64,000 bases of DNA. Origin: Anaerolineae bacterium (GTDB lineage: Bacteria; Chloroflexota; Anaerolineae; Aggregatilineales; J027). The position numbers and the translations under genes were made by a program. Where the stretch lies: NCBI GenBank assembly GCA_021463865.1, contig JAJTXY010000001.1, forward strand, positions 186,001 to 250,000, read 5' to 3'. Shown here piece by piece: positions 18,187 to 26,410 of the stretch (positions are counted from its first letter, which is position 1; the number at the start of each line of letters is the position of its first letter). The notes below the pieces were generated by a model that was not told where the DNA came from, made no database searches, and saw only the letters and a list, made by a program, of their open reading frames with translations.

Positions 18187-19734
18187 TTAGCCCCCGATCA
18201 GACCGTTGGTGGCAGGTTCTGATTGGAGTTCCTCGGCTGTAAATAGACGATCTTGTTGTGCCCAACCAGTCAGTTCGGGCGTTTCACTTGTCTCATCGGC
18301 ATTGGCGCAAGTGATTTGATAGTAAATCGTGACCCCTGTACCTGTCGCATCGGGGTCAATACCAACGGCGCCAACTTGGGCGGTGGTATTGGGTTTGCAG
18401 GCCCCAAGACTGCCGCGATCACTACCGAGATAGCTCGGTTCATCTTTAATATAGAACCCTGCGCTTGGGCCATTTCCAATGAAGCCACGTTCGGAGATGA
18501 CGACCTCTGTACCCACGAAGAATTTCACTCCCGTGAGCACGTAATCCTCAAAGACCCAACCCGTTTTTTCTGCGCATTCAATTTGATAGAAGAATTCCTC
18601 CGACACAAGCGCGGTTTGTTTGAGCCGCACAATTGTATCGGTGGGGCATTCGCCGATCACATTATCTTCGGTGGCAAATTCAGGATTCTCGGTCATCGGC
18701 GCGGTCAGTATAACAACCTCCGGGGTTGCATCCTCGCCTGTGTCATCGGTTGTAGTAGCGCCATCTTCAGGAGTTTCGCCTTCAGCATCCGTCGTATCAG
18801 TAGCTTCTGGCTCTGGAAGCACAGGTACTTCAATCAGCACCAGCGAGTCGGGGCGATACAGAATTTCTACGAGATACTGATCTTCGACCCAGCCCTGTAG
18901 ATCGCCACAGTTGATGTTATAGAAAGCCGTGTTGCCAACCCGTTCAATGTTGTTGGTGGTAATTACACTTGAGGGCGCACATTCACCAATCTGGTTATCG
19001 GCGGTAGGCGCGGCGGCGGCGTTGGTCAAGGTCACGGTCTCGACATCGGGGCGAATCATACCCAATCCACCAGTGCCGGGAAGTGGCAATGGCCCAAATA
19101 GGCGCTCTTGCTCAACCCAACCAGCACCACCAGAGCAGCGAATCAAACTCCAAACCTGCCCAGACAGTGGATCACCTGCCGATTCCAACACTTCGACCAC
19201 TTCATTGACCTTGCAACTGACCTGCGGGCCGGGGGTCGGCGGTTTTTGGCTGGCAATCGGGAAGGCATCGCCCTCTGCGCCGAGGCTGGTGGTCAATGCG
19301 CTTTCGCCGCGTGGGAAGACAACGGGTCCCATGAGACGGCTTTCATTGATCCATCCCACCGTACCACCACACGCAATGAGGTAGTACACCGTGTCTGTGT
19401 TTAGGCGGCCAATATAGAGGACTTCCAGTTCGGTATCATATTCACAAGAGCCACGTGCATTAGTAACCCCCGGCGCAAGCTCTTCGGGGTTATCGGTCAC
19501 GAAACATTGACTTGCACCACCCCCTGCTGGACGTGGGCAGAGGAGCAAATCTGATAGGACAAATTTTGCTGGGTTGTTGGCATCAGGTGGCGGCAAGGGG
19601 GTGCTTGTTGGAGGCGCGGGCGTGAATTCAAAAATACCCAATGGATCGGGATCATCTGAATAACAAGCCAATGCAGCCATCAACAAGGCGATAATCACCA
19701 GCAATGGTCTAGATAACTGCGACTTTCTCAACAC
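18187..19734 (-). CDS. Lipoprotein with five Cys-paired SH3b-like repeats
   Basis: 515 residues with a lipoprotein signal; Cys24 in AALAC is the probable lipidation site. A Pro/Thr-rich linker follows. The body holds five repeats of about 70-95 residues. Each has a cysteine, a beta segment ending in Tyr/Trp-x-x-x-Cys, and a Gly-Trp pair near its end (TVGWINESRL, GAGWVEQERL, LQGWVEDQYL, KTGWVFEDYV, LTGWAQQDRL). This matches bacterial SH3 domains that bind cell-wall or surface ligands. A Glu/Thr-rich linker separates repeats three and four. It lies between oppC and oppB in the transporter operon, so it may hold the transporter at the envelope, though that is inference. Confidence 0.75.
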   Translation of the reverse strand: MLRKSQLSRPLLVIIALLMAALACYSDDPDPLGIFEFTPAPPTSTPLPPPDANNPAKFVLSDLLLCPRPAGGGASQCFVTDNPEELAPGVTNARGSCEYDTELEVLYIGRLNTDTVYYLIACGGTVGWINESRLMGPVVFPRGESALTTSLGAEGDAFPIASQKPPTPGPQVSCKVNEVVEVLESAGDPLSGQVWSLIRCSGGAGWVEQERLFGPLPLPGTGGLGMIRPDVETVTLTNAAAAPTADNQIGECAPSSVITTNNIERVGNTAFYNINCGDLQGWVEDQYLVEILYRPDSLVLIEVPVLPEPEATDTTDAEGETPEDGATTTDDTGEDATPEVVILTAPMTENPEFATEDNVIGECPTDTIVRLKQTALVSEEFFYQIECAEKTGWVFEDYVLTGVKFFVGTEVVISERGFIGNGPSAGFYIKDEPSYLGSDRGSLGACKPNTTAQVGAVGIDPDATGTGVTIYYQITCANADETSETPELTGWAQQDRLFTAEELQSEPATNGLIGG

Positions 19735-19809
19735 CTGTAATCTCCTAGGTGAACTTCAAAAGATTTGTTCCAAAATCCCACAGTTCAAATTTTTATGGTG
19801 CAACAGGGA

Positions 19810-19840
19810 GTAGGGGCAGCAATAAATAGCCTACCCCTAC
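19810..19840 (-). terminator. Inverted repeat downstream of oppC
   Basis: GTAGGGG (19810-19816) pairs with CCCCTAC (19834-19840) across a 17-base loop, 22 bases past the oppC stop. There is no clear T run on the minus strand, so it may be an attenuator or mRNA-processing stem between oppC and the lipoprotein gene rather than a strong terminator. Confidence 0.4.
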
Positions 19841-19861
19841 CGGAACTGTGGTGAGACGAAT

Positions 19862-21004
19862 TTATCTACCGCGCAGCCGGGGGTCGAGGGCGTCACGCAG
19901 ACCGTCACCAAAGAAGTTGAACGCGAGCGTGAGCATAACCAAAGCGGCTGAGGGCACATAGATCATATGGCGATTGGAATAGAAACCGCCTTCTTGACCC
20001 GCGCGGCTAATCATTTCGCCCCAACTAGGGGTACCGGGCTGCACACCCAAGCCGATATAGCTTAGGAAGGCTTCGGCGAAGATATAGCCGGGGATTGCCA
20101 ATGTTTCGGCAACCAACAGCGGGCCAATGATGTTGGGCAGCAGGTGGACGAAGATGATACGACGATCACGCGCCCCCACTGCACGGGCGGCTTCCACGAA
20201 TTCTTTTTCACGATAGGACAAGACCTGTCCACGTGCCAGACGTGCCGTACCAATCCAGCTTAACAGACCCAGCGCGATAAACAGGAATAGTAGGCCGCCG
20301 AGGTCTTTGTTGATCTCGATGATAAACCCGACTAACCCACTCGAGTCTTCATATTTGCTGGAGATTTCGCGGAAATAGACCTGCATGATGATGATGATAA
20401 CCAAACCGGGAATCCCATAGAGGAAGTCCACAAAACGCATCATCACATTGTCAATACGACCCCCATAGAAGCCGGAAATCATCCCGTAGACAAGGCCGAG
20501 CAGGAGGCTGACCGACGAACCCACAAAGGCCACTGCAAGGGACACCTGAGCGCCATAAACGGTTTGGGTCATCCAGTCTTTGCCACCGCCATCGCTCCCC
20601 AAGATGTAGCACCACTGGCGCTGATTGGGGTCGGGAATTTCTACACGGCAGGAGTTGGGGAAGCGGGCACGCTGTTCTTCAGTCAATAGGGCACACCATG
20701 CTTTCCCTTGATCGAGGCCGTCGCGGGCACAGTGTCCCGGTTCAGCATAGGGGTCAACACGGTCAAGGCCGGCGGGGTTGATGGTATGGCGAGCCTTGAA
20801 CCCTTTGGGGGCATCAAGAAAGCCAATGTTTGACCACAGGCTGGCAGTGATCGCCATAAAAATGAAGAACGTGATGACAAAGAAAGCCACAACCGCCATT
20901 TTATTGCGACGGAATTGGCGCAGCGCGTCTCCCATTGGAGTAGAGCGTTTTTTCTCTTCCAGTCCTTCATCTTTCAATGAAATTGGTTTAGATGCTGCTG
21001 TCAT
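19862..21004 (-). CDS. oppC: Oligopeptide/dipeptide ABC transporter permease with Cys-rich outer loop (OppC/DppC family)
   Basis: A 380-residue protein with the OppC layout: a cytoplasmic N terminus with LRQFRRNKMAVVAF, the first helix near 35-58, the MetI-type core with GGRIDNVMMRFVDFLYGIPG, the EAA loop with REKEFVEAARAVGARDRR, and the C-terminal GDGLRDALDPRL. Between helices one and two there is an insert of about 80 residues with four cysteines (GHCARD, WCALLTEE, NSCRVE and WCYILG). The family is usually about 300 residues. It matches the enlarged loop of oppB and suggests a common extracytoplasmic platform. It is third in the operon after oppD and oppF. Confidence 0.9.
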   Translation of the reverse strand: MTAASKPISLKDEGLEEKKRSTPMGDALRQFRRNKMAVVAFFVITFFIFMAITASLWSNIGFLDAPKGFKARHTINPAGLDRVDPYAEPGHCARDGLDQGKAWCALLTEEQRARFPNSCRVEIPDPNQRQWCYILGSDGGGKDWMTQTVYGAQVSLAVAFVGSSVSLLLGLVYGMISGFYGGRIDNVMMRFVDFLYGIPGLVIIIIMQVYFREISSKYEDSSGLVGFIIEINKDLGGLLFLFIALGLLSWIGTARLARGQVLSYREKEFVEAARAVGARDRRIIFVHLLPNIIGPLLVAETLAIPGYIFAEAFLSYIGLGVQPGTPSWGEMISRAGQEGGFYSNRHMIYVPSAALVMLTLAFNFFGDGLRDALDPRLRGR

Positions 21005-21073
21005 TCAAAATACTCCTCAAAAAACGATGAATGGAAACGGACTTTGGCATAGTCGCGGTTTCAACATTCAGCA

Positions 21074-22108
21074 CTAAGTAACACGGTGGCAGGCTACCCA
21101 GTGACCCGGTAAAACTTCGATTAGTTCAGGATCCCAATCAAAGCACACATCAATCGCCACTGGACAGCGCGTATTGAAGTTGCAGCCGACGGGTGGATTG
21201 GCAGGGCTTGGTAAGTCCCCCTTCAAGATGATACGCTGGCGATTTTCTTCCACATCAGGGTCGGGTACGGGAACAGCCGACAAAAGGGCCTGTGTGTAAG
21301 GATGCAGCGGATTGGTATATAGTTCTTCGCTCTCGGCCATTTCGACAATCTTGCCGAGATACATCACGGCCACGCGATCACAAATATGGCGTACCATGCT
21401 CAGGTCGTGGGCAATGAACAGATAGGTCAGACCCATATCGCGCTGCAAATCTTGAAGCAGATTGACTACCTGTGCTTGAATAGATACATCTAACGCGGAA
21501 ATAGGTTCATCACAGACGATGAATGATGGCTCAAGAGCCAATGCACGGGCCACGCCGATACGCTGACGCTGTCCACCCGAAAACTCATGTGGATAGCGGT
21601 TGGCGAAGAAGGGATTTAGCCCCACACGCTCCAACAATTCTTCCACACGTTTTTGGCGGTCTCTTTCACTGCCAATCCCATGCACCACCAGCGGTTCGCT
21701 GATGATACGGCTGATGCTCATACGCGGGTTCAGCGAAGCATAGGGGTCTTGGAAAATGATCTGCATCTTACGACGCATTTCACGCAGGCTGTTGCCTTTG
21801 AGGGTCGTCAGTTCCGTGCCTTCAAAATTCACTGTCCCAGATGTCGCGCGATGGAGTTGGAGGATGGTACGGCCCGTTGTGGATTTGCCACAGCCACTTT
21901 CCCCCACCAAACCCAGCGTCTCGCCTCGGAAAATATCAAAATCGAGGCCGTCTACCGCTTTCACGGCGGCGGTTTCGCGCTGAAAAATCAAACCGCTCTT
22001 AATTGGAAAATGCTTTTTTAGACCACGCACTGAGACGATGGGGTCGCCATAATCTTTCTTTTTTGCTGGAGCGGTCATCACTTTTTCACTTTTTGCTACG
22101 TTCGTCAT
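21074..22108 (-). CDS. oppF: Oligopeptide/dipeptide ABC transporter ATPase (OppF/DppF family)
   Basis: 344 residues. Walker A is GESGCGKST, the signature is FSGGQRQR, Walker B runs from FIVCDEP to SALDVS, and the H-loop is IAHDLSMV. The C terminus carries the oligopeptide-transporter tail with [10 protein letters not shown] and a late Cys. The motif KKHFPIKSG near residue 30 is characteristic of OppF. It starts 5 bases after oppD ends and would form the ATPase heterodimer with it. Confidence 0.93.
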   Translation of the reverse strand: MTNVAKSEKVMTAPAKKKDYGDPIVSVRGLKKHFPIKSGLIFQRETAAVKAVDGLDFDIFRGETLGLVGESGCGKSTTGRTILQLHRATSGTVNFEGTELTTLKGNSLREMRRKMQIIFQDPYASLNPRMSISRIISEPLVVHGIGSERDRQKRVEELLERVGLNPFFANRYPHEFSGGQRQRIGVARALALEPSFIVCDEPISALDVSIQAQVVNLLQDLQRDMGLTYLFIAHDLSMVRHICDRVAVMYLGKIVEMAESEELYTNPLHPYTQALLSAVPVPDPDVEENRQRIILKGDLPSPANPPVGCNFNTRCPVAIDVCFDWDPELIEVLPGHWVACHRVT

Positions 22109-22113
22109 ATACC

Positions 22114-23127
22114 CTAACCTTGCATTACCATCTCAGGCCGAGTTTGTTCAGCCGTTCGCACATCAACCCAGCACGCTGCCAAATGTTCAGGATTTCCACC
22201 ATCTACTGAGATCAGAGGTGGCATTTCATCCCAACACTTGCTGATCACATAGGGGCAGCGCGGCGAAAAGGGGCAACCTGTCGGTGCACTCCGCATATCG
22301 GGCGGTGACCCTGTAATTGAAACGAGGTGTTGATTCTTTTGGTCGAGGCGGGGCAATGAACTAATCAGGCCGAGTGTGTAGGGGTGACGAGTATCTTTAT
22401 AGAGATCCTTCACCGGGCCACGTTCGACAATCAAGCCTGCATACATCACCTGCAAAGTATCTGCCAAACCAGCAACCACGCCGAGGTCGTGGGTAATCCA
22501 AATCATCGCCATGCCGATTTTATCACGCAGACGGCGCACCAAGTCCAGAATTTGGGCTTGGATGGTTACGTCGAGGGCGGTGGTGGGTTCGTCTGCAATC
22601 AGTAGTTGAGGGTTGCAAGACAGAGCCATCGCAATCATGGCACGTTGACGCATCCCCCCCGAAAATTGGTGCGGATAATCACCGAGGCGACGATCTGCCA
22701 TTGGGATACCAACCATTTGCAGCAGTTCAGCAGCACGACGGCGGGCTTGTTCATTGTCCATCCCGAGATGCAATTTGAGGGCTTCCGTGATCTGGCGACC
22801 AATCGTCAACACGGGGTTGAGTGAGGTCATGGGGTCTTGGAAGACCATTGCGATTTCGGCCCCACGCACCAACCGCATCTGCTCACGCGACAAGGAAAGC
22901 AATTCGCGTCCGCGAAAATTGACATTGCCTTCGATGGTGGCGGGTGGGGAGGGAACGAGTCCCATGATGGAGAGGGCATGAACACTTTTACCGCTGCCGC
23001 TTTCGCCCACAACGCCGAGCGTTTCCCCTTCATGCAGGGTATATGAGACGCCATTGACGGCGTAAACTAAACCTTCTTGGGTACTAAAGCGGGTTTTGAG
23101 GTCTTTAACCTCCATTAACAGGGCCAA
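22114..23127 (-). CDS. oppD: Oligopeptide/dipeptide ABC transporter ATPase (OppD/DppD family)
   Basis: 337 residues. Walker A is GESGSGKS, the signature is FSGGMRQR, Walker B runs from LLIADEP to TALDVT, and the H-loop is ITHDLGVV. The C-terminal tail has [10 protein letters not shown]. The predicted start is TTG at 23125-23127 with AAGGAG 7 bases upstream; an ATG four codons inside (MEVKDL) is an alternative. It is the first gene of the opp operon, transcribed away from the tsaE spacer. Confidence 0.93.
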   Translation of the reverse strand: MALLMEVKDLKTRFSTQEGLVYAVNGVSYTLHEGETLGVVGESGSGKSVHALSIMGLVPSPPATIEGNVNFRGRELLSLSREQMRLVRGAEIAMVFQDPMTSLNPVLTIGRQITEALKLHLGMDNEQARRRAAELLQMVGIPMADRRLGDYPHQFSGGMRQRAMIAMALSCNPQLLIADEPTTALDVTIQAQILDLVRRLRDKIGMAMIWITHDLGVVAGLADTLQVMYAGLIVERGPVKDLYKDTRHPYTLGLISSLPRLDQKNQHLVSITGSPPDMRSAPTGCPFSPRCPYVISKCWDEMPPLISVDGGNPEHLAACWVDVRTAEQTRPEMVMQG

Positions 23128-23246
23128 AAGTTAACTCCTTCTCGTTTAAATCATATTTCACGCAAGAACGAGAATGTTTCTATTAAAATTGAACGGCGAT
23201 TTTACGCGATGTCGCAGTTGCTTGCAACAATTCCCTAGCTACTGCA

Positions 23247-23267
23247 AATTTAGATTGCATCTAAATT
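23247..23267. promoter_or_regulatory. Perfect 9-base dyad, candidate operator
   Basis: AATTTAGAT and its exact reverse complement ATCTAAATT flank a 3-base TGC centre. A half-site spacing of about one helical turn is typical of a dimeric repressor operator. It lies about 120 bases upstream of oppD and 185 upstream of tsaE, so the opp operon is the more likely target. The binding protein is unknown. Confidence 0.5.
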
Positions 23268-23292
23268 CACAAGAATTACTCGCTCACTTCTA

Positions 23293-23330
23293 GCAAAGTT
23301 CACCCGATGGTGATTCTGGGTGAAACTTGC
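23293..23330. repeat. Imperfect inverted repeat (hairpin) in the divergent spacer
   Basis: Arms of 13 bases (23293-23305 and 23318-23330) pair at 11 positions, including an uninterrupted TTCACCC/GGGTGAA core, around a 12-base loop. It lies just upstream of the tsaE -10 box. It could be a second operator or a structure in an opp leader transcript read from upstream; there is no T run, so a terminator is unlikely. Confidence 0.4.
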
Positions 23331-23335
23331 AAATC

Positions 23336-23364
23336 CTGTGAGGTAAGGGGGTTATCGCTATAAT
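23336..23364 (+). promoter_or_regulatory. Candidate promoter for tsaE operon
   Basis: A perfect TATAAT lies at 23359-23364, about 70 bases before the tsaE start. The region 17 bases upstream is a poor match to TTGACA, so the call rests mostly on the -10 box. Confidence 0.4.
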
Positions 23365-23432
23365 CTATTCCTAAGGGTGCAATTGTAATTAAACTCGTAC
23401 AAACTATCCAGACGAAAGAAAAAAATCATCGA

Positions 23433-23927
23433 ATGACGCAGCCAGCACTTCAGATTTTTAGCCCAAATGCCCATTCCACCCGCCAACTTGGTCAGCAGTT
23501 GGGTCAATTGTTGCAACCGCGTGACGTGGTGTGTTTGGTTGGTGGTTTAGGCGCAGGCAAAACAACCTTCGCAGCCGGAGTGGGTCAAGGTTGGGGCAGT
23601 ACCAGCCGCCTGACCAGCCCAACCTATACGCTGGTACATGAGCATCATCGGTCAGCCGATTTCCAGACCCTCTATCATATGGACGCCTATCGCTTGGAGA
23701 CTCCCGATGCCCTTGAATCGGTGGGCTTTGGTGACATTTGGGAGGGCAATGGCCCAATTTTGATTGAATGGCCGGAACGTTTGGGCGAGATGTTGCCCAA
23801 TGAGTATCTATGGATTGAAATTGAGGCGGAATCCGAATTGGACGAGAATCAGCGTACCCTACGTTTTTGGTCACAGGGGGAACGGGCTGGACAATTATTG
23901 GCAGAGTTTGAGGCGAGCAGAAAGTAG
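23433..23927 (+). CDS. tsaE: tRNA threonylcarbamoyladenosine biosynthesis ATPase TsaE
   Basis: 164 residues, the usual family length. The P-loop is GGLGAGKTT (about 37-45), followed by LTSPTYTLVHEH, which is diagnostic for TsaE, and by the acidic YHMDAYRL block. TsaE is the ATPase that, with TsaB and TsaD, installs the t6A modification at position 37 of ANN-decoding tRNAs. It is followed 6 bases later by tsaB; tsaD is not in the window. Confidence 0.93.
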   Translation: MTQPALQIFSPNAHSTRQLGQQLGQLLQPRDVVCLVGGLGAGKTTFAAGVGQGWGSTSRLTSPTYTLVHEHHRSADFQTLYHMDAYRLETPDALESVGFGDIWEGNGPILIEWPERLGEMLPNEYLWIEIEAESELDENQRTLRFWSQGERAGQLLAEFEASRK

Positions 23928-23933
23928 GCAAAG

Positions 23934-24605
23934 ATGCTGCTGGCAATAGATACGGCTTCACGCGCATTAAGCATCGCCCTCACGGATGGGCAGCAACTAT
24001 TGGCCGAACAAACATGGCACACGGCAAATCAGCACAGCGTTGAACTGCCGCCTGCCGTCCATCATTTGCTGAATCGGGCTGGGGTAGAGCCGCTTCAACT
24101 GAGTGCGGTAGGAGTGGCACAGGGGCCGGGGTCATTTACTGGATTACGCATTGGCATTGGGGTGGCAAAAGGCTTGGCGATAGCCCTCGATATTCCCCTT
24201 GTCCCCATCATGACACTGGATATTATCGCGGCAGGCACATCCTATTTTGCTGGCCCACTGGTCAGTATCGTGCAGGCCGGACGGGGGCGCATCAATTACG
24301 GGTACTATCATTGGCAGGCGGGTGAATGGTGCTTGATGGGTGATCTGCATAACGCGACATGGGAGGAGATGATCGCTCACATCGGCACTGATGCTACCTT
24401 AATCAATGGGGAAATAGACCCGGCTGGCGAGGCGATACTCAAGGCGAGTGGTAAGCCGATTGAACTGCTGCCGCCGTCCTATCGTTTGCGGCGGGCGGGA
24501 TTTTTGGCCCAAATTGCGTGGGCACGGCTTCAGACTGGACATTTAATTCCTGCCGCCGAAATCAGACCGATTTATTTGCAGACCGCCGGAGGTGCAGCCA
24601 CATGA
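23934..24605 (+). CDS. tsaB: tRNA threonylcarbamoyladenosine biosynthesis protein TsaB
   Basis: 223 residues with the actin-like fold start LLAIDTASRALSIAL and the family block GVAQGPGSFTGLRIGIG. TsaB is the non-catalytic partner of TsaD in t6A synthesis. Its stop overlaps the rimI start (ATGA), and the tsaE-tsaB-rimI order is widespread in bacteria. Confidence 0.93.
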   Translation: MLLAIDTASRALSIALTDGQQLLAEQTWHTANQHSVELPPAVHHLLNRAGVEPLQLSAVGVAQGPGSFTGLRIGIGVAKGLAIALDIPLVPIMTLDIIAAGTSYFAGPLVSIVQAGRGRINYGYYHWQAGEWCLMGDLHNATWEEMIAHIGTDATLINGEIDPAGEAILKASGKPIELLPPSYRLRRAGFLAQIAWARLQTGHLIPAAEIRPIYLQTAGGAAT

Positions 24606-25231
24606 CGCTGATACGAGCGATGACACCTGCTGATTTAGATCAGGTCTTGGAGATTGACCAGCAGTCGTTCCCGGTATCTTGGTCAAGAGTGACCTTTCTG
24701 CATGAGCTTAATGAGAACCCCAACGCCGATCTGGGAGTCGTGCTAAAATCTCAGCCAGTGGAGGAGGATAATACTAACTTTGGCATTATTCGCCGCCTGC
24801 TGCATCCCAAAATAGATGATAGGGTCGCAGCCTATGCGGGGATGTGGATTCATGGACGGGAAGCGCATATCAGCACGATTGCCTCGCACCCCAATTTTCG
24901 TCGGCAGGGGCTTGGTGAATTGATGCTCATTGGCATGATCGGGCGGGGCATTGCACGGGGAGCGGATCATGTGGTGCTGGAAGTGCGGATTAGCAACATA
25001 CCCGCCCAAACGCTCTATCGAAAATACGAATTTGCCGCAATTGGTTTCTATCCACGTTATTATCATGACAACCAAGAGGATGCCCTGTATATGGTCGCCC
25101 GCCCATTGGATGAAAACTATCTCATCCGATTGCGTGCGCGGGCAGCATTGTTGGCGGCACGACTCCCATTTACCGATGAATTTAGTGGTCTGCACTTTGA
25201 GCAGGTGATAAGCGATGGTTCAAAGGAGTAA
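24602..25231 (+). CDS. rimI: RimI-like GNAT N-acetyltransferase
   Basis: 209 residues from the ATG that overlaps the tsaB stop; the frame is open further upstream, but that part lies inside tsaB. The acetyl-CoA site is RRQGLGELM, and the region VLEVRISNIPAQTLYRKYEF is typical of RimI, which acetylates the N terminus of ribosomal protein S18. It is longer than classic RimI (about 150 residues), with an extra loop near residues 50-75 (EEDNTNFGIIRRLLHP) and about 45 added residues at the C terminus. The substrate could therefore differ. Confidence 0.85.
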   Translation: MTLIRAMTPADLDQVLEIDQQSFPVSWSRVTFLHELNENPNADLGVVLKSQPVEEDNTNFGIIRRLLHPKIDDRVAAYAGMWIHGREAHISTIASHPNFRRQGLGELMLIGMIGRGIARGADHVVLEVRISNIPAQTLYRKYEFAAIGFYPRYYHDNQEDALYMVARPLDENYLIRLRARAALLAARLPFTDEFSGLHFEQVISDGSKE

Positions 25232-25234
25232 CAC

Positions 25235-25894
25235 ATGGCTGAGGGATTGAGTTTAAAAGAGCGCCAGACGGCAATGGAAAAAATTGCCAGTGAGGTGCGG
25301 GTTTGCCCTAAGTGTCCGCTTTCCAAAAGCCGCACCAAAGCCGTCCCCGGCGATGGGCCAGTCAACGCGGAGATTATGTTTGTGGGGGAGGCTCCCGGCT
25401 TCCATGAAGATCAACAGGGGCTGCCGTTTGTGGGGGCATCTGGCAAATATTTGGAGCAGTTGTTGGAATTGATCGGCCTGACCCGTAAGGATGTGTTTAT
25501 CACCAATATTGTGCGTTGCCGTCCGCCGCAAAATCGTGACCCTGAGCGACTAGAAATTGAGACATGTGAGCCGTATCTGGATCAACAGATTGCCCTTATT
25601 CAGCCAAGAATTATTGCCACATTGGGGCGCTACAGCATGGCGAAATTTTTCCCCGATGGCAAAATTTCCAAGATTCATGGCGTAGCGAAAAAAGAGGATG
25701 GGCGGATTTATTACCCGCTGTTTCATCCGGCGGCAGTGCTGCGAAATCCGGCCTTGCGCGAACCCATGGAAGAAGATTTTAAGCGGATGAAGAAGCTGCT
25801 AGAGGAATTGCGGGCAGCCGAGCCAGCCAAAGATGATGATGCCCCACCACCGCCACCCCCACCGGAAAAACCCCAGCAGTTATCGCTGTTCTGA
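25235..25894 (+). CDS. Uracil-DNA glycosylase, family 4 (iron-sulfur type)
   Basis: 219 residues. The motif GEAPGFHEDQQGLPFVG carries the family 4 catalytic-site pattern, NIVRCRPPQNRDPE follows it, and HPAAVLR forms the second active-site motif. Cysteines at 24, 27, 95 and 111 match the four ligands of the 4Fe-4S cluster. The enzyme removes uracil from DNA to start base-excision repair. The last 25 residues are an acidic, Pro-rich tail ending in QQLSLF, which resembles a sliding-clamp binding peptide (QxxLxLF), so interaction with DnaN is plausible. It starts 4 bases after rimI with an AAAGGAG ribosome site. Confidence 0.92.
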   Translation: MAEGLSLKERQTAMEKIASEVRVCPKCPLSKSRTKAVPGDGPVNAEIMFVGEAPGFHEDQQGLPFVGASGKYLEQLLELIGLTRKDVFITNIVRCRPPQNRDPERLEIETCEPYLDQQIALIQPRIIATLGRYSMAKFFPDGKISKIHGVAKKEDGRIYYPLFHPAAVLRNPALREPMEEDFKRMKKLLEELRAAEPAKDDDAPPPPPPPEKPQQLSLF

Positions 25895-25901
25895 AATTTC
25901 G

Positions 25902-25988
25902 ACCCGGCAAAAGTGATTCTTATATAGAATATAAGTTCTATTAATGGGAGTTATATAAGCCGGGTTTGAATTCGTAACCGTGGTTACG
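25902..25988 (+). other. Structured intergenic segment after the uracil-DNA glycosylase gene
   Basis: ACCCGGC (25902-25908) pairs with GCCGGGT (25959-25965), and TTATATA/TATATAA segments inside extend the pairing across an asymmetric bulge. A second small hairpin, CGTAAC (25973-25978) with GTTACG (25983-25988), follows. Together they may form the transcript end of the tsaE operon; there is no strong U run. The remaining bases to 26117 show nothing I can support. Confidence 0.35.
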
Positions 25989-26117
25989 GATTTATGGATA
26001 TGGGTTATATAAAACAGGGTGAGGATGGCCGTTAGATGTGGAGAGATATGGTAGAGGAATCCTTTATTTGGATTTTGATCGCTCGAAGAGTTCAGCCGCT
26101 TTATACATTGTCCAAGC

Positions 26118-26303
26118 CTAGATGGGGCCAAGAATACTGGAGCCAATTATAAAAAGTCTCCGATTGGTATATTTGGCCCGGTGTTTGCCCCATTCGCCTA
26201 GCCATCCCCTGTTTGCGATGCTATAGAGTGTAATTGATCCCAGACTTGCAACAAGAAAAGCACTTATCATTGCTTGTATGGCTTCTTGCCGTCGTTCATC
26301 CAT
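26118..26303 (-). CDS. Possible small membrane protein, 61 aa
   Basis: A short open frame with a good ribosome site (AAGGTGG, 5 bases before ATG). The product has a charged N terminus (MDERRQEA), a hydrophobic helix about residues 11-30, a basic middle (KHRAKYTNRR) and a second short hydrophobic end. I recognise no family. The ribosome site and amphipathic layout favour a real gene, but nothing else supports it. Confidence 0.35.
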   Translation of the reverse strand: MDERRQEAIQAMISAFLVASLGSITLYSIANRGWLGEWGKHRAKYTNRRLFIIGSSILGPI

Positions 26304-26410
26304 TGTTCCACCTTATTGGTACACGGGGCTAAAGCCGCCGTGCTGAATCTAGCTTAAAATGGTCAGCCCAAAGACGATTTGCTTGAAGTTATAGGGCGGC
26401 AAAACAAGGT

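Larger units (their letters stand above)
23128..23432. promoter_or_regulatory. Divergent spacer between oppD and tsaE, 305 bp
   Basis: No gene is evident here. The spacer must hold promoters for both the opp operon (minus) and tsaE (plus). It contains a 21-base dyad at 23247-23267, a long hairpin at 23293-23330 and a consensus -10 box for tsaE at 23359-23364. The oppD side is AT-rich, but I could not pick a minus-strand promoter with confidence. Confidence 0.6.

Noticed and set aside
25880-26146. 88-codon minus-strand frame after the uracil-DNA glycosylase
   Set aside because: It overlaps the end of the glycosylase gene and the inverted repeats, lacks a ribosome site and has no coding look.
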